Source: Paracoccaceae bacterium
GTDB taxonomy: Bacteria; Pseudomonadota; Alphaproteobacteria; Rhodobacterales; Rhodobacteraceae
Assembly (NCBI GenBank): GCA_016936395.1
Contig: JAFGXY010000064.1
Location: 1 to 37,380 of the forward strand
Length of the DNA stretch: 37,380 nucleotides
Direction of reading: 5' to 3'
Every line of letters begins with the position of its first letter. Position 1 is the stretch's first letter. The notes under the pieces were generated by a model. It ran no database searches and had not been told where the DNA came from. It was given only the letters and a program-made list of their open reading frames with translations. The translations under genes were made by a program, and so were the position numbers. Shown here in pieces: positions 25,780 through 34,733 of this stretch.

Positions 25780-26184
25780 ATGATCGGCCGTTTGAACCAT
25801 GTTGCCATCGCCGTGCCAGACCTGACCGCCGCCGCTGCACAATACGCAGGCCCCCTTGGCGCAGCGGTGCGCCCGCCGCAAGATGAGCCCGACCACGGGG
25901 TGACCGTGGTTTTCATCGATCTGCCGAACACCAAGATCGAGCTGCTTGCCCCCTTGGGTGAAAACTCGCCGATCCAGGGCTTTCTGGACAAGAACCCCGC
26001 CGGGGGCATCCACCACATCTGCTATGAGGTGGAGGATATCCTTGCCGCCCGCGACACGCTGCAAGCCTCGGGCGCGCGGGTTCTGGGCAGCGGTCAGCCA
26101 AAGATCGGGGCGCATGGCAAGCCGGTGCTGTTCCTGCATCCCAAGGATTTCAACGGCTGCCTGATCGAGCTGGAACAGGTCTGA
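25780..26184 (+). CDS. mce: Methylmalonyl-CoA epimerase
   Basis: 134 residues, a vicinal-oxygen-chelate fold. Begins MIGRLNHVAIAVPDL with the first metal-ligand His; GIHHICYEVEDI supplies the second and ending LIELEQV the Glu ligand; NTKIELLAPLGENSPI and FLHPKDFNGCLIEL are typical of this enzyme. It interconverts (2R)- and (2S)-methylmalonyl-CoA in propionyl-CoA assimilation and the ethylmalonyl-CoA pathway used by Rhodobacteraceae. The ATG has GGAG 6 nt upstream. The next gene (GNAT) follows after 193 bp in the same direction. Confidence 0.93.
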   Translation: MIGRLNHVAIAVPDLTAAAAQYAGPLGAAVRPPQDEPDHGVTVVFIDLPNTKIELLAPLGENSPIQGFLDKNPAGGIHHICYEVEDILAARDTLQASGARVLGSGQPKIGAHGKPVLFLHPKDFNGCLIELEQV

Positions 26185-26377
26185 CCGTGACCGCTGGCAT
26201 CCTCCTGTCAGGTCCGGGCCGGCAGGGGTTGGCCCGTATCGGGCTGCCCAAAGCCCCCCCGCGCACCCAAAGGGCAAACGACAACCCCCGGCGCACCCCC
26301 GTTCAGGCACCCTGCGCCAGATACGCGGCCTTGCCGTGCAGCGCTGCATGCCCCCGGTTGCCGGCCCCTGCCCCCCG

Positions 26378-26854
26378 ATGATCCGCGCGCTTGACCCGGT
26401 TGCCGACCGCGGCGCCGTGGCGGCACTGCTGGCGCAAGCACAGGATTATTATCACCTGTGGAAGGGCCACGCCCCGGGCGCAGCGGAAACCGACGATGTC
26501 TTCACCGGCACGCCGCCGGGCTGCGACCCTGCCGCCTCGCATCGGCTTGGCCTGTTCTTGAACGGCACCCTGTCCGGCGTGGCAGAGTTGTCCTTTGGTT
26601 TTCCCGCGCCAGACGACGCCTACCTTGGCCTGATGATCCTTGCGCCACAGGCCCGGTCACAAGGCCATGGCGCGGCGTTTCTGCGCCATATCGAGGCGCT
26701 TGCCCGCGCCGCCGACGCGCCCAACCTCTACCTCGCGGTGCTGGGGGCCAACCCGCGCGGGGCGGCGTTCTGGGCGCGGATGGGGTTTGTGGTCACCGGC
26801 GTGTCGCGGCAGGACGGCCCCCACACCATCCACCGCCTTGTCAAACCGCTGTAA
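26378..26854 (+). CDS. GNAT-family N-acetyltransferase
   Basis: 158 residues from ATG 26378 (MIRALDPVADRGAVAALLAQA), chosen over the in-frame upstream Met because it gives the usual GNAT opening. The acetyl-CoA motif A is present: LGLMILAPQARSQGHGAAFL (Q/RxxGxG/A). The closing AVLGANPRGAAFWARMGFVVTG is the typical motif B region. Substrate cannot be assigned. The 193 bp before it (26185-26377) carry no convincing gene. Confidence 0.82.
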   Translation: MIRALDPVADRGAVAALLAQAQDYYHLWKGHAPGAAETDDVFTGTPPGCDPAASHRLGLFLNGTLSGVAELSFGFPAPDDAYLGLMILAPQARSQGHGAAFLRHIEALARAADAPNLYLAVLGANPRGAAFWARMGFVVTGVSRQDGPHTIHRLVKPL

Positions 26855-26870
26855 CCGCGCCGGATTGCTG

Positions 26871-26898
26871 CTTGCCAAATACTCCCGCCGGAGGCCCC
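26871..26898 (-). repeat. Dispersed intergenic element, copy G (half)
   Basis: CTTGCCAAATACTCCCG followed by CCGGAGGCCCC: the minus-strand arm only, without the opposite GGGGTATTT arm. Same extension as the minus arm of the copy near 16679-16709. Lies between the GNAT and pabC convergent genes. Confidence 0.6.
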
Positions 26899-26900
26899 GG

Positions 26901-27512
26901 TCAGCCGCACCACACCGCCGGGGCCAACCCGCGCACCGCATTGCCCAGCCACAACCGCACATGCGGCAGGTCCGCTGCCATCAGCACCTCTTCCGGGCAG
27001 GCGAGATGCGCGCGCAACACCCCCGGCAACACCCCGCAGGCCACAGGCGGCGTCCGCATCCCCGCGCCGCGATCAAAGAACAGCGTTGTGATCGTGCCAT
27101 CACAGACCTCGCCGCGCTCGTTCCGGAACAAGGCCTCGTCCAGCCCCTCGGCCAGGCCCGCCCGCGCCCGGTCATAGGCCGCGCGCCGCGTGGTCTTGAC
27201 CCGCAACCATGGGTCAGTCGAAGCCAGCCGCTCGGCCGCCAGCCCCAGGCGCCAGACCGCCACCACAGGCGGCAACGGCCCCGCCTCCACCTCGACCCGC
27301 CCCGCCGCATCCAGCGTCAGCCGCAGCCGCGCGGCCTGCCCCGCAGGGCCTTGCGGCGCGATCTTCGGCACAGCCCAGCCCAAGGCCTCAGCCCCCGCCC
27401 GCAGCCGCGCCAGATGCAGTGGCCACAGCGCCACCTGCGCGCCATCCCAGCGCATCGTCTCGATCAGCTTCAGCCCCGGCGCGCCAGCGCCGCCGCAAAG
27501 CGCGCTTTCCAC
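26901..27512 (-). CDS. pabC: Aminodeoxychorismate lyase (aminotransferase class IV)
   Basis: About 203 residues from GTG 27510-27512, chosen because GGAGG lies 4 nt upstream; this site is within pabB coding sequence. The conserved protein start [10 protein letters not shown] is just after a CTG at 27471-27473 that overlaps the pabB stop as CTGA, so translation from CTG is an alternative (190 residues). PLP enzyme motifs of class IV are visible: [14 protein letters not shown] (catalytic Lys in VKTT) and the [16 protein letters not shown] stretch. It converts 4-amino-4-deoxychorismate to p-aminobenzoate and pyruvate. It overlaps pabB, so pABA synthesis is organised as a pabB-pabC unit. Confidence 0.82.
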   Translation of the reverse strand: MESALCGGAGAPGLKLIETMRWDGAQVALWPLHLARLRAGAEALGWAVPKIAPQGPAGQAARLRLTLDAAGRVEVEAGPLPPVVAVWRLGLAAERLASTDPWLRVKTTRRAAYDRARAGLAEGLDEALFRNERGEVCDGTITTLFFDRGAGMRTPPVACGVLPGVLRAHLACPEEVLMAADLPHVRLWLGNAVRGLAPAVWCG

Positions 27513-28609
27513 AGCGCCTCCTCCCATTCGCCACTCTCGGTGGAATCGTGCACCACCCCACCGCCCACATTCAGCCGCACCTCGCCGTCCGGCCAGACCC
27601 GCGCCGTGCGGATGGCCACCGACCAGCATTGGTCTCCCCCCGGCGCAGCCCAGCCCACAGCCCCGCAATACACGCCGCGCGGCTCGGCCTCGACCTCGGC
27701 AATGATCTCCATCGCGCGAATCTTCGGCGCCCCCGTCACCGACCCGCAAGGAAACAGCGCCGCCATCAGGCCCGGCAACCCCGCCCCCGGCAACAACCGC
27801 CCCTGCACCCGGCTGCTCATCTGGTGCACGGTGGCAAAGCTGTCCACCGCAAACAACTCGGGCACCTTGACCGAGCCGATTTCCGACATGCGGGCAATGT
27901 CATTGCGCAACAGGTCCACGATCATCAGGTTTTCGGCCCGCGCCTTGTCGCTGGCGTGCAACTCGCCGGCCAGCCACGCATCCTCGACCGGATCATCCGA
28001 CCGCGGCGCCGTGCCCTTCATCGGGCGGCTTTCGATCACGCCATCCGTGACCCGAAAAAACAACTCGGGGCTGCGCGACACCACCACCGGCCCCTCGCCC
28101 AGATCGACGAAGGCGCCAAAGCCCACCGGCTGTGCCACCCGCCACGCCCCATACAGGCCCAGCGCCGTGCCCGCAGACAGCCGCGCCTCCATCGGAAAGG
28201 TCAGGTTGATCTGATAGCAATCGCCCGCCGCGATATAGCCCTGTATCCGCGCAAAGGCCGCCGCATAGCTGGCCCGCGCAAGGCACGGCTCAACCGGACC
28301 CAGCCGCACCGCACGCGCCTGATCCGCCGCCGCCTCCAGCACCGGGTCTGCATCCATCGGCCCGTCAAACGCCGCCAGACAGACCAGCGGCCCCCGCTGC
28401 CCCCCCGGCATCAACGCGCGCAGGCGCGGCTCCAGCGCATAGCCCGCCTCATAGGCGATATAGCCGGCAATCCAGGCCCCCGCGCCCCGCGCGGCTTCGG
28501 CGGCGGCCAGCATCGGGACCACCTGACCGGCGGTCTTGGCCACGAACAGTGCCTGCGGGCGATCAAACGCCACCGCCTGCCTCCCCGGCCCATGTTCAAT
28601 GCAAATCAT
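27470..28609 (-). CDS. pabB: Aminodeoxychorismate synthase component I
   Basis: 379 residues of the chorismate-binding family, on the short side for PabB. The catalytic and Mg motifs are present: the PMKGTAPR loop with the PabB-type Lys, [12 protein letters not shown], the [19 protein letters not shown] box and the C-terminal [15 protein letters not shown] rather than the anthranilate-synthase PIAGT supports PabB over TrpE. Uses ammonia from a glutaminase subunit (PabA, not in this window) to make 4-amino-4-deoxychorismate. Divergent from carB across a 195-bp intergenic region. Confidence 0.9.
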   Translation of the reverse strand: MICIEHGPGRQAVAFDRPQALFVAKTAGQVVPMLAAAEAARGAGAWIAGYIAYEAGYALEPRLRALMPGGQRGPLVCLAAFDGPMDADPVLEAAADQARAVRLGPVEPCLARASYAAAFARIQGYIAAGDCYQINLTFPMEARLSAGTALGLYGAWRVAQPVGFGAFVDLGEGPVVVSRSPELFFRVTDGVIESRPMKGTAPRSDDPVEDAWLAGELHASDKARAENLMIVDLLRNDIARMSEIGSVKVPELFAVDSFATVHQMSSRVQGRLLPGAGLPGLMAALFPCGSVTGAPKIRAMEIIAEVEAEPRGVYCGAVGWAAPGGDQCWSVAIRTARVWPDGEVRLNVGGGVVHDSTESGEWEEALWKARFAAALARRG

Positions 28610-28804
28610 CGCCGATCATCCGCCCTTTTGCCCGCGCCTGCATCTAGCACGCAGCCCCCCGGCAGAACAGCACCTGCCCGAGCCTTTCGCAAAGGGTTGC
28701 GCAGGGCGGGGCAACCCCCTAAACCCCCGTCAATTTGCGCAATCCGCACGAATCCGCGAACCGGGCGTCTGACCCGCGCTTTGCCATGGACAGGGGCTTT
28801 GACC

Positions 28805-31800
28805 ATGCCGAAAAGAACCGACATCGCATCCATCATGATCATCGGCGCCGGTCCCATCGTCATCGGTCAGGCCTGCGAGTTTGACTATTCCGGGGCACAG
28901 GCCTGCAAGGCGCTGCGCGAGGAAGGCTATCGCGTCATCCTCGTGAACTCGAACCCCGCCACGATCATGACCGATCCGGGGCTGGCCGATGCCACCTATA
29001 TCGAGCCGATCACGCCCGAGGTTGTGGCCAAGATCATCGAAAAGGAACGCCCCGATGCGCTTTTGCCCACCATGGGCGGCCAGACCGGGCTGAACACCGC
29101 CCTTGCGCTTGCCGACCTTGGCGTGTTGGAAAAGTTCAACGTCGAGCTGATCGGTGCCAAGCGTGAAGCCATCGAAATGGCAGAAGATCGCAAGTTGTTC
29201 CGCGAGGCGATGGACAGGATCGGGCTGGAAAACCCCAAGGCCACCATCATTGCCGCGCCGAAGCTGGCCAATGGCAAATATGACATCAACGCCGCCCTGA
29301 CCGAGGCGATTGCCGCGCTCGATTACGTCGGCCTGCCCGCCATCATCCGCCCCGCCTTTACCCTTGGCGGCACCGGCGGCGGTGTTGCCTATAACCGCGA
29401 CGACTATGAGGCGATCTGCCGCTCGGGGCTGGAAGCCTCGCCCATGGCGCAAATCCTGGTCGATGAATCGCTTCTGGGCTGGAAAGAGTTCGAGATGGAG
29501 GTGGTGCGCGACAAAGCCGACAACGCCATCATCGTCTGCGCCATCGAAAACGTCGATCCGATGGGCGTCCATACCGGGGACAGCATCACCGTCGCCCCGG
29601 CGCTGACCCTGACCGACAAGGAATACCAGATCATGCGTAACGGCAGCATCGCCGTGCTGCGCGAGATCGGGGTGGAGACCGGCGGGTCCAACGTGCAATG
29701 GGCGATCAACCCCGCCGATGGCCGCATGGTGGTGATCGAGATGAACCCCCGCGTGTCGCGCTCCTCGGCGCTTGCGTCCAAGGCCACCGGCTTTCCCATT
29801 GCCAAGATCGCGGCCAAGCTGGCGGTCGGCTACACGCTGGACGAACTCGATAACGATATCACAAAAGTGACACCCGCCTCTTTTGAACCTTCAATAGATT
29901 ATGTGGTCACCAAGATCCCAAGGTTCGCTTTTGAAAAGTTCCCGGGTTCCCAGCCGCACCTGACAACCGCGATGAAATCGGTGGGGGAGGTGATGGCCAT
30001 CGGCCGCACCATCCACGAATCGATGCAAAAGGCCCTCGCCAGCCTTGAAACCGGCCTCACCGGTTTTGACGAAATCGCCATTGCAGGTGCCCCAGACCGT
30101 GCCGCCATCTCAAAGGCGCTGTCGCTGCAAACCCCCGACCGTCTGCGCACCATCGCCCAGGCCATGCGCCACGGCTTTTCCAACGACGACATCCAGGCCA
30201 TCACCGCCTTCGACCCGTGGTTCCTCGCCCGCATCCGCGAAATCATCGACACCGAGGCGCAGATCCGCCGCGATGGCCTGCCCGTCACCGCCGAGGGCCT
30301 GCGCCGGCTCAAGATGATGGGCTTCACCGACGCCCGCCTTGCCACCCTTACGGGCCGGGACGAGGGCCAAATCCGCCGCGCCCGCCGCAACCTTGGCGTC
30401 ACCGCCGTCTTCAAACGCATCGACACCTGCGCCGCCGAGTTCGAGGCGCAAACCCCCTACATGTATTCCACCTACGAATCCCCGGTGATGGGCGAGGTGG
30501 AATGTGAAGCCCGCCCCTCCGCCGCCAAAAAGGTCGTCATCCTCGGCGGCGGCCCCAACCGCATCGGCCAGGGGATCGAGTTCGACTATTGCTGCTGCCA
30601 CGCCTGCTATGCCCTGACCGCCGCGGGCTATGAAACCATCATGGTCAACTGCAACCCCGAAACCGTGTCCACCGACTATGACACCTCGGACCGGCTCTAT
30701 TTTGAGCCGCTGACGCTCGAACACGTCCTCGAAATCCTGCGCGTGGAACAGGAAAACGGCACGCTGCATGGCGTCATCGTGCAGCTTGGCGGCCAGACCC
30801 CGCTGAAACTGGCCCAAGCCCTTGCCAACGAAGGCATCCCGATCCTTGGCACCACGCCAGATGCCATCGACCTTGCCGAAGACCGTGAGCGGTTCCAGCA
30901 GCTTCTGCACACCCTCAACCTCAAACAGCCCGTCAACGGCACCGCCCGCTCGCGCGATGAGGCCTTTGCCGTCGCCGCCACCGTCGGCTACCCGCTGGTC
31001 ATCCGCCCCTCCTTCGTCCTTGGCGGCCGCGCGATGGAGATCATCCGCGACGACGCCCAGCTTGAACGCTACATCCGCGAGGCAGTGCAGGTTTCCGGCA
31101 ACAACCCCGTGCTGCTCGACTCATACCTCTCCAATGCCATTGAAGTTGACGTCGATGCGCTCTCCGATGGCAACACCGTCCATGTCGCGGGCATCATGGA
31201 ACATATCGAGGAAGCCGGCGTTCATTCCGGCGACTCTGCCTGCTGCCTGCCACCCCATTCGCTGTCCGCCGACACCATTGCCGCGTTGAAAACCCAGACC
31301 ATCGCCATGGCCCGCGCCCTGAACGTGGTCGGCCTGATGAACGTGCAATTCGCGATCAAGGACGGGGTGATTTACGTCCTTGAAGTGAACCCCCGTGCCT
31401 CCCGCACCGTGCCCTTCGTCGCCAAGGCCACCGACTCTGCCATCGCCGCCATCGCCGCCCGACTGATGGCCGGCGAGCCGATAGCGAACTTCCCCGTCCG
31501 CGCCCCCTACCCCGATGGCGTCGGCCCCGACACCGACCTGCCGCTGGCCGACCCCTTCACCCTCGCCGACCCGATCACCCCATGGTTCAGCGTCAAAGAG
31601 GCGGTGCTGCCCTTCGCCCGCTTCCCCGGCGTCGACCCGATGCTGGGCCCGGAAATGCGCAGCACGGGTGAGGTGATGGGCTGGGACCGCAGCTTTGCGC
31701 TCGCCTTCCTCAAGGCGCAGATGGGCGCGGGCACCATCCTGCCGGAAAGCGGCAGGGTGTTCCTGTCGGTCAAGGACATGGACAAGACCGAAAGCCTCGC

Positions 31801-32134
31801 CTCTGCCGCCCGCGATCTGGTGGCGATGGGCTTTGAAGTGGTCGCCACCAAAGGCACCGCCACCTGGCTCGCGTCGGTCGGCGTCGCCTCCACCCCCGGC
31901 GCCAAGGTCTACGAAGGCCGCCCCAACATCGTGGATCGCCTGAAAAACAACGACATCGCGCTGGTCCTGAACACCACCGAAGGCACCCAAGCCATCAACG
32001 ACAGCCGCGACATTCGGAGGGTCGCCCTGATGGACAAGATCCCGTATTTCACCACGGCCGCGGCGAGTATTGCCGCCGTTGCGGCGATGAAGGCATGGGG
32101 CGAGGGGTATGGGGTGCGGACGTTGCAGGGGTGA
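28805..32134 (+). CDS. carB: Carbamoyl-phosphate synthase large subunit
   Basis: 1109 residues, the usual length of alphaproteobacterial CarB. Two homologous ATP-grasp halves: the first begins [20 protein letters not shown] and the second at about residue 575 ([15 protein letters not shown]); both carry the GGQT/ATP-grasp loops ([20 protein letters not shown]). The C-terminal MGS-like domain (about 960-1109; [15 protein letters not shown]) is the allosteric region. It makes carbamoyl phosphate for arginine and pyrimidine synthesis with the small subunit CarA, whose gene is not nearby. The start ATG is at 28805. The next gene downstream lies 172 bp on and is compositionally distinct. Confidence 0.97.
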   Translation: MPKRTDIASIMIIGAGPIVIGQACEFDYSGAQACKALREEGYRVILVNSNPATIMTDPGLADATYIEPITPEVVAKIIEKERPDALLPTMGGQTGLNTALALADLGVLEKFNVELIGAKREAIEMAEDRKLFREAMDRIGLENPKATIIAAPKLANGKYDINAALTEAIAALDYVGLPAIIRPAFTLGGTGGGVAYNRDDYEAICRSGLEASPMAQILVDESLLGWKEFEMEVVRDKADNAIIVCAIENVDPMGVHTGDSITVAPALTLTDKEYQIMRNGSIAVLREIGVETGGSNVQWAINPADGRMVVIEMNPRVSRSSALASKATGFPIAKIAAKLAVGYTLDELDNDITKVTPASFEPSIDYVVTKIPRFAFEKFPGSQPHLTTAMKSVGEVMAIGRTIHESMQKALASLETGLTGFDEIAIAGAPDRAAISKALSLQTPDRLRTIAQAMRHGFSNDDIQAITAFDPWFLARIREIIDTEAQIRRDGLPVTAEGLRRLKMMGFTDARLATLTGRDEGQIRRARRNLGVTAVFKRIDTCAAEFEAQTPYMYSTYESPVMGEVECEARPSAAKKVVILGGGPNRIGQGIEFDYCCCHACYALTAAGYETIMVNCNPETVSTDYDTSDRLYFEPLTLEHVLEILRVEQENGTLHGVIVQLGGQTPLKLAQALANEGIPILGTTPDAIDLAEDRERFQQLLHTLNLKQPVNGTARSRDEAFAVAATVGYPLVIRPSFVLGGRAMEIIRDDAQLERYIREAVQVSGNNPVLLDSYLSNAIEVDVDALSDGNTVHVAGIMEHIEEAGVHSGDSACCLPPHSLSADTIAALKTQTIAMARALNVVGLMNVQFAIKDGVIYVLEVNPRASRTVPFVAKATDSAIAAIAARLMAGEPIANFPVRAPYPDGVGPDTDLPLADPFTLADPITPWFSVKEAVLPFARFPGVDPMLGPEMRSTGEVMGWDRSFALAFLKAQMGAGTILPESGRVFLSVKDMDKTESLASAARDLVAMGFEVVATKGTATWLASVGVASTPGAKVYEGRPNIVDRLKNNDIALVLNTTEGTQAINDSRDIRRVALMDKIPYFTTAAASIAAVAAMKAWGEGYGVRTLQG

Positions 32135-32282
32135 GGGACCGTTTGATGCTCTACATTGCTACTTGGGTCACAGATCTCAGCCTGCCGCTCAATCCTTGAC
32201 AACAACACAGTGATGAGAGAGCGTTGACCTGAGGCTTGTATTCTTCACGCTCACTTGCCATTTTCTTAACACAGAAGCGTTG

Positions 32283-32288
32283 TACAAT
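32283..32288 (+). promoter_or_regulatory. Candidate -10 hexamer for the DUF2335 islet
   Basis: TACAAT lies inside a TTGTACAA palindrome, 19 bp before the ATG of the first islet gene. No convincing -35 is 17 bp upstream. The 145 bp between carB and this site are AT-rich and hold no gene. Confidence 0.3.
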
Positions 32289-32306
32289 GCATGCGTCAAT
32301 GGTTGG

Positions 32307-32576
32307 ATGAAAATGAAACCGTCAAAAAACCTCCAGATAGGCATCAAGCTAGGTTTGAGTGCCCCATTTAGTGTATGGCGCGACATCTCTCGTTCGATGA
32401 CGATTGATCTGTCACCACGCTATTCTGACACGCTTTCAGGCGCGTGGACAGAAACAGGTCGATACTTGCAAAGTTCGCTTCGTGAAGAAGGGAAGAGGAT
32501 TGAACAAACCTCGATCTCCAAGGGCAAACCAAATACCAAAGAACTCCCCCGAGGAAAACACAGAGTCTCTGCCTAG
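32307..32576 (+). CDS. Small protein upstream of DUF2335 gene
   Basis: 89 residues from ATG 32307 (MKMKPSKNLQIGIKLGLSAP); the second ATG at 32313 is an alternative. I do not recognise a named family, but the amphipathic middle (SVWRDISRSMTIDLSPRYSD, AWTETGRYLQSSL) looks conserved-protein-like rather than random. There is no signal peptide or transmembrane segment. The region has 40-50% GC against about 65% in the neighbours. The 3' 77 nt overlap the following DUF2335 gene in another frame, which suggests the pair is expressed from one mRNA with translational coupling. Confidence 0.6.
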   Translation: MKMKPSKNLQIGIKLGLSAPFSVWRDISRSMTIDLSPRYSDTLSGAWTETGRYLQSSLREEGKRIEQTSISKGKPNTKELPRGKHRVSA

Positions 32577-33012
32577 CACTACGCCTGTAGATAGCCTTCA
32601 AGAAAAGCTACAAAGTCAGGTAGGCGAACTTTTGCCCGCGGGATCTCGCGACGAGATTCTGCGGAGGATTACTACTGTCATATACGGTGAAAAGTTCTCG
32701 GGTCCGATAGCTCACCCCAAGCATCTTCGTGAGTATGAGTCCGTTCAGCCCGGTTCTGCTGACCGTATAATAACGATGGCGGAAAACCAACAAAATCACC
32801 AAATCTCGATGGATCGGCTTGTCGTTGAGAAAGAGTACGGTGATCGCAGGTTGGGCATGCTTATTGGTGCTGCACTGTTTGCGTTATTGATCTGCTGTGC
32901 TTTTGCTTCGGCTCTTCTGGGGAACAACATTGTTGCCGGACTGTTCTTGACAACAGCTGCCATTGGCGGGGTGAGCTTGTTTGTGAATGGCAGAAAGGAC
33001 AGAGACAAATAA
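32500..33012 (+). CDS. DUF2335 membrane protein
   Basis: 170 residues if translation starts at TTG 32500; no ATG exists in frame before it, and AAGGGAAGAGGA lies just upstream. The DUF2335 core (about 71-115) reads AHPKHLREYESVQPGSADRI and MAENQQNHQISMDRL; two transmembrane helices follow (LGMLIGAALFALLICCAFAS and NIVAGLFLTTAAIGGVSLFV) with a short basic tail (NGRKDRDK). DUF2335 is a poorly studied membrane family found in bacteria, often in accessory regions. GC is about 50%, codon use is unlike the neighbours, and the gene overlaps its upstream partner by 77 nt. The islet sits between carB and a DEAD-box helicase. Function unknown. Confidence 0.75.
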   Translation: MNKPRSPRANQIPKNSPEENTESLPSTTPVDSLQEKLQSQVGELLPAGSRDEILRRITTVIYGEKFSGPIAHPKHLREYESVQPGSADRIITMAENQQNHQISMDRLVVEKEYGDRRLGMLIGAALFALLICCAFASALLGNNIVAGLFLTTAAIGGVSLFVNGRKDRDK

Positions 33013-33359
33013 TGCGAGTGCGGGGCGTTCCTCTCGGCAACGGGCGGGCTGACCCACCAAAACTGGTGCCATGTTGTCCACCCTTCCCCACCCCTCAACC
33101 CTTACCAACCCCTTAACTTCCCCACCCCAACCCCTTGATTTCAAACCCTTCCCCCAGATGTAACACAGCGGGCACCTCCCTGCCCCTTGACATCCCATCC
33201 AAAAACCCTCATCTCCCCCAAGTCCGAAGCCCGTGCCGCGTGAGCACCGAAAGGCCCGGATGAAGGTTCCCACCATCACGCAGGGGCGCCGACGGCGCGC
33301 ACGGTCGTCCGGATAACCGGGGGGCGAGGGCCGACCGTCCCTTGACGTATGGAACGACC
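33013..33359. other. Long leader of the DEAD-box helicase with C-rich tract
   Basis: 347 bp without a gene. The 5' part (33076-33155) is an almost G-free, C-rich tract on the plus strand (see the separate G-quadruplex entry). The 3' part is GC-rich with CGACCGTCC-type sequence but no clear hairpin. The region most likely is the helicase's 5' untranslated region plus promoter. Confidence 0.45.
33081..33134 (-). promoter_or_regulatory. Two adjacent G-quadruplex-capable tracts (minus strand)
   Basis: On the plus strand C-runs at 33081-33101 are spaced CCC-TT-CCCC-A-CCCC-TCAA-CCC, and at 33109-33134 CCCC-TTAACTT-CCCC-A-CCCC-AA-CCCC. The minus strand therefore satisfies the G3+N1-7 quadruplex rule twice, the second with four full G4 runs (four tetrads). 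Formation is inferred, not shown. Confidence 0.6.
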
Positions 33360-34733
33360 ATGACCACGTTTGCCGACCTCGGCCTCAGCCCAAAGCTTCT
33401 GAAAGCCCTCGAAAAGACCCACCTCCAGACACCGACGCCGATCCAGGCGCAGGCCATCCCGCATATCATGCAGGGCCGTGACCTGATGGGTCTGGCGCAG
33501 ACCGGCACCGGCAAGACCGCCGCCTTCGGCCTGCCGCTCTTGCACCGCCTGCTGGATATCGGCCACCCGCCGGGCCCCAAGAACGTGCGGGCGCTGATCC
33601 TTGCGCCGACGCGCGAGCTGACCTTGCAGATCAAGGACAATCTTGAGGTCTTCACCAAGGGCACCCCGGTCAAGGTCACCATGGTCGTCGGCGGCGCGTC
33701 GCTGTTCCGCCAATCGCAAGCCTTGTCCAAGGGCACCGATGTGCTGGTCGCCACCCCCGGCCGCCTGATCGACCTGCTGGAGCGCGGCGACGTGAAACTG
33801 GACCAATGCGGCTATCTGGTGCTGGACGAAGCTGACCACATGCTGGACATGGGCTTTATTCACAGCTTGCGGAAGATCGCCAAGCACATCCCGCTCAAGC
33901 GCCAGACCCTGTTGTTCAGCGCGACGATGCCGAAGGATATTTCGGAAATCGCCGACACCTATCTGCGCGACCCGGTTCGGGTGCAGGTGACAAGCGCGGG
34001 CAAGACCGCCGACAAGGTGACCCAAGGCGTGCACTTCCTGCCCAACGGCGACAAGGCCCGGGTTCTGGAAGAATACCTGAAAAAGCACCCGACCGAACAG
34101 GCGCTGGTCTTTGGCCGCACCAAGCACGGCTCGGAAAAGCTGATGAAGCTGCTGGCGGCCTGGGGCTTCAAGGCGGGGTCGATCCACGGCAACAAGTCAC
34201 AGTCGCAGCGCGACCGCACCCTGACCGAGTTCCGCAACGGCGAGCTTGACGTGCTGGTCGCCACCGATGTGGCGGCGCGCGGGATTGATATTCCGACGGT
34301 GCGCCATGTCTATAACTTCGACATGCCCAACGTGCCGGAAAACTATGTCCACCGCATCGGCCGCACCGCGCGGGCGGGGGCCGAGGGCACCTCGGTCAGC
34401 TTCTGCGCGCCCGCCGAGATGGGCGAATTGCAGGCGATTGAAAAGCTGCTGAAGCAGCCGCTGCCGATCCTCGGTGGCGCACCATGGGCTGCCGATATGG
34501 TGGCCGCGGCCCCCAAGCCCGGTCAGAACCGTGGCCAGCGTCCGGCCCGTCCGCAGGGGGGGCGTCCGCAAGGCGCGAAACCCGCCGGGGCCAAGCCGTT
34601 CAGCGCGAAACCGGCACAGGGCCGTCCGGCGGCCAAGCCGATGGGCACGGCAAAGCCAAAACCGATGGGGGGTGGCAATGCTCCGCGTCGCGCCGAAGGC
34701 GGCAAGCCGTCAGCGCCGCGTCGGTCCAGCTGA
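33360..34733 (+). CDS. DEAD-box ATP-dependent RNA helicase, RhlE-like
   Basis: 457 residues, start ATG 33360. Full DEAD-box motif set: Q motif (PTPIQAQAIP), Walker A AQTGTGKT (46-53), PTREL, GG, TPGR, DEAD (156-159), SAT, VATDVAARGIDIP and HRIGRTARAG. The C-terminal 90 residues are low complexity, rich in Lys, Pro, Gly, Arg and Ala (RPARPQGGRPQG-like), an RNA-binding tail as in RhlE/CsdA types. It unwinds RNA in the cytoplasm, e.g. in ribosome assembly or degradosome work. A long 5' leader with a C-rich tract precedes it, suggesting post-transcriptional or cold regulation. Confidence 0.92.
   Translation: MTTFADLGLSPKLLKALEKTHLQTPTPIQAQAIPHIMQGRDLMGLAQTGTGKTAAFGLPLLHRLLDIGHPPGPKNVRALILAPTRELTLQIKDNLEVFTKGTPVKVTMVVGGASLFRQSQALSKGTDVLVATPGRLIDLLERGDVKLDQCGYLVLDEADHMLDMGFIHSLRKIAKHIPLKRQTLLFSATMPKDISEIADTYLRDPVRVQVTSAGKTADKVTQGVHFLPNGDKARVLEEYLKKHPTEQALVFGRTKHGSEKLMKLLAAWGFKAGSIHGNKSQSQRDRTLTEFRNGELDVLVATDVAARGIDIPTVRHVYNFDMPNVPENYVHRIGRTARAGAEGTSVSFCAPAEMGELQAIEKLLKQPLPILGGAPWAADMVAAAPKPGQNRGQRPARPQGGRPQGAKPAGAKPFSAKPAQGRPAAKPMGTAKPKPMGGGNAPRRAEGGKPSAPRRSS

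Noticed and set aside
26185-26377. Possible small gene between mce and the GNAT gene on either strand
   Set aside because: Only Pro/Arg-rich frames with no conserved pattern or ribosome binding site.
27209-28804. A long open frame in frame with carB reaching back across pabC and pabB
   Set aside because: It is an antisense shadow of high-GC pabBC; its composition (Pro/Arg/Gln-rich) is not protein-like, and carB clearly starts at the ATG at 28805 with the conserved N-terminus.
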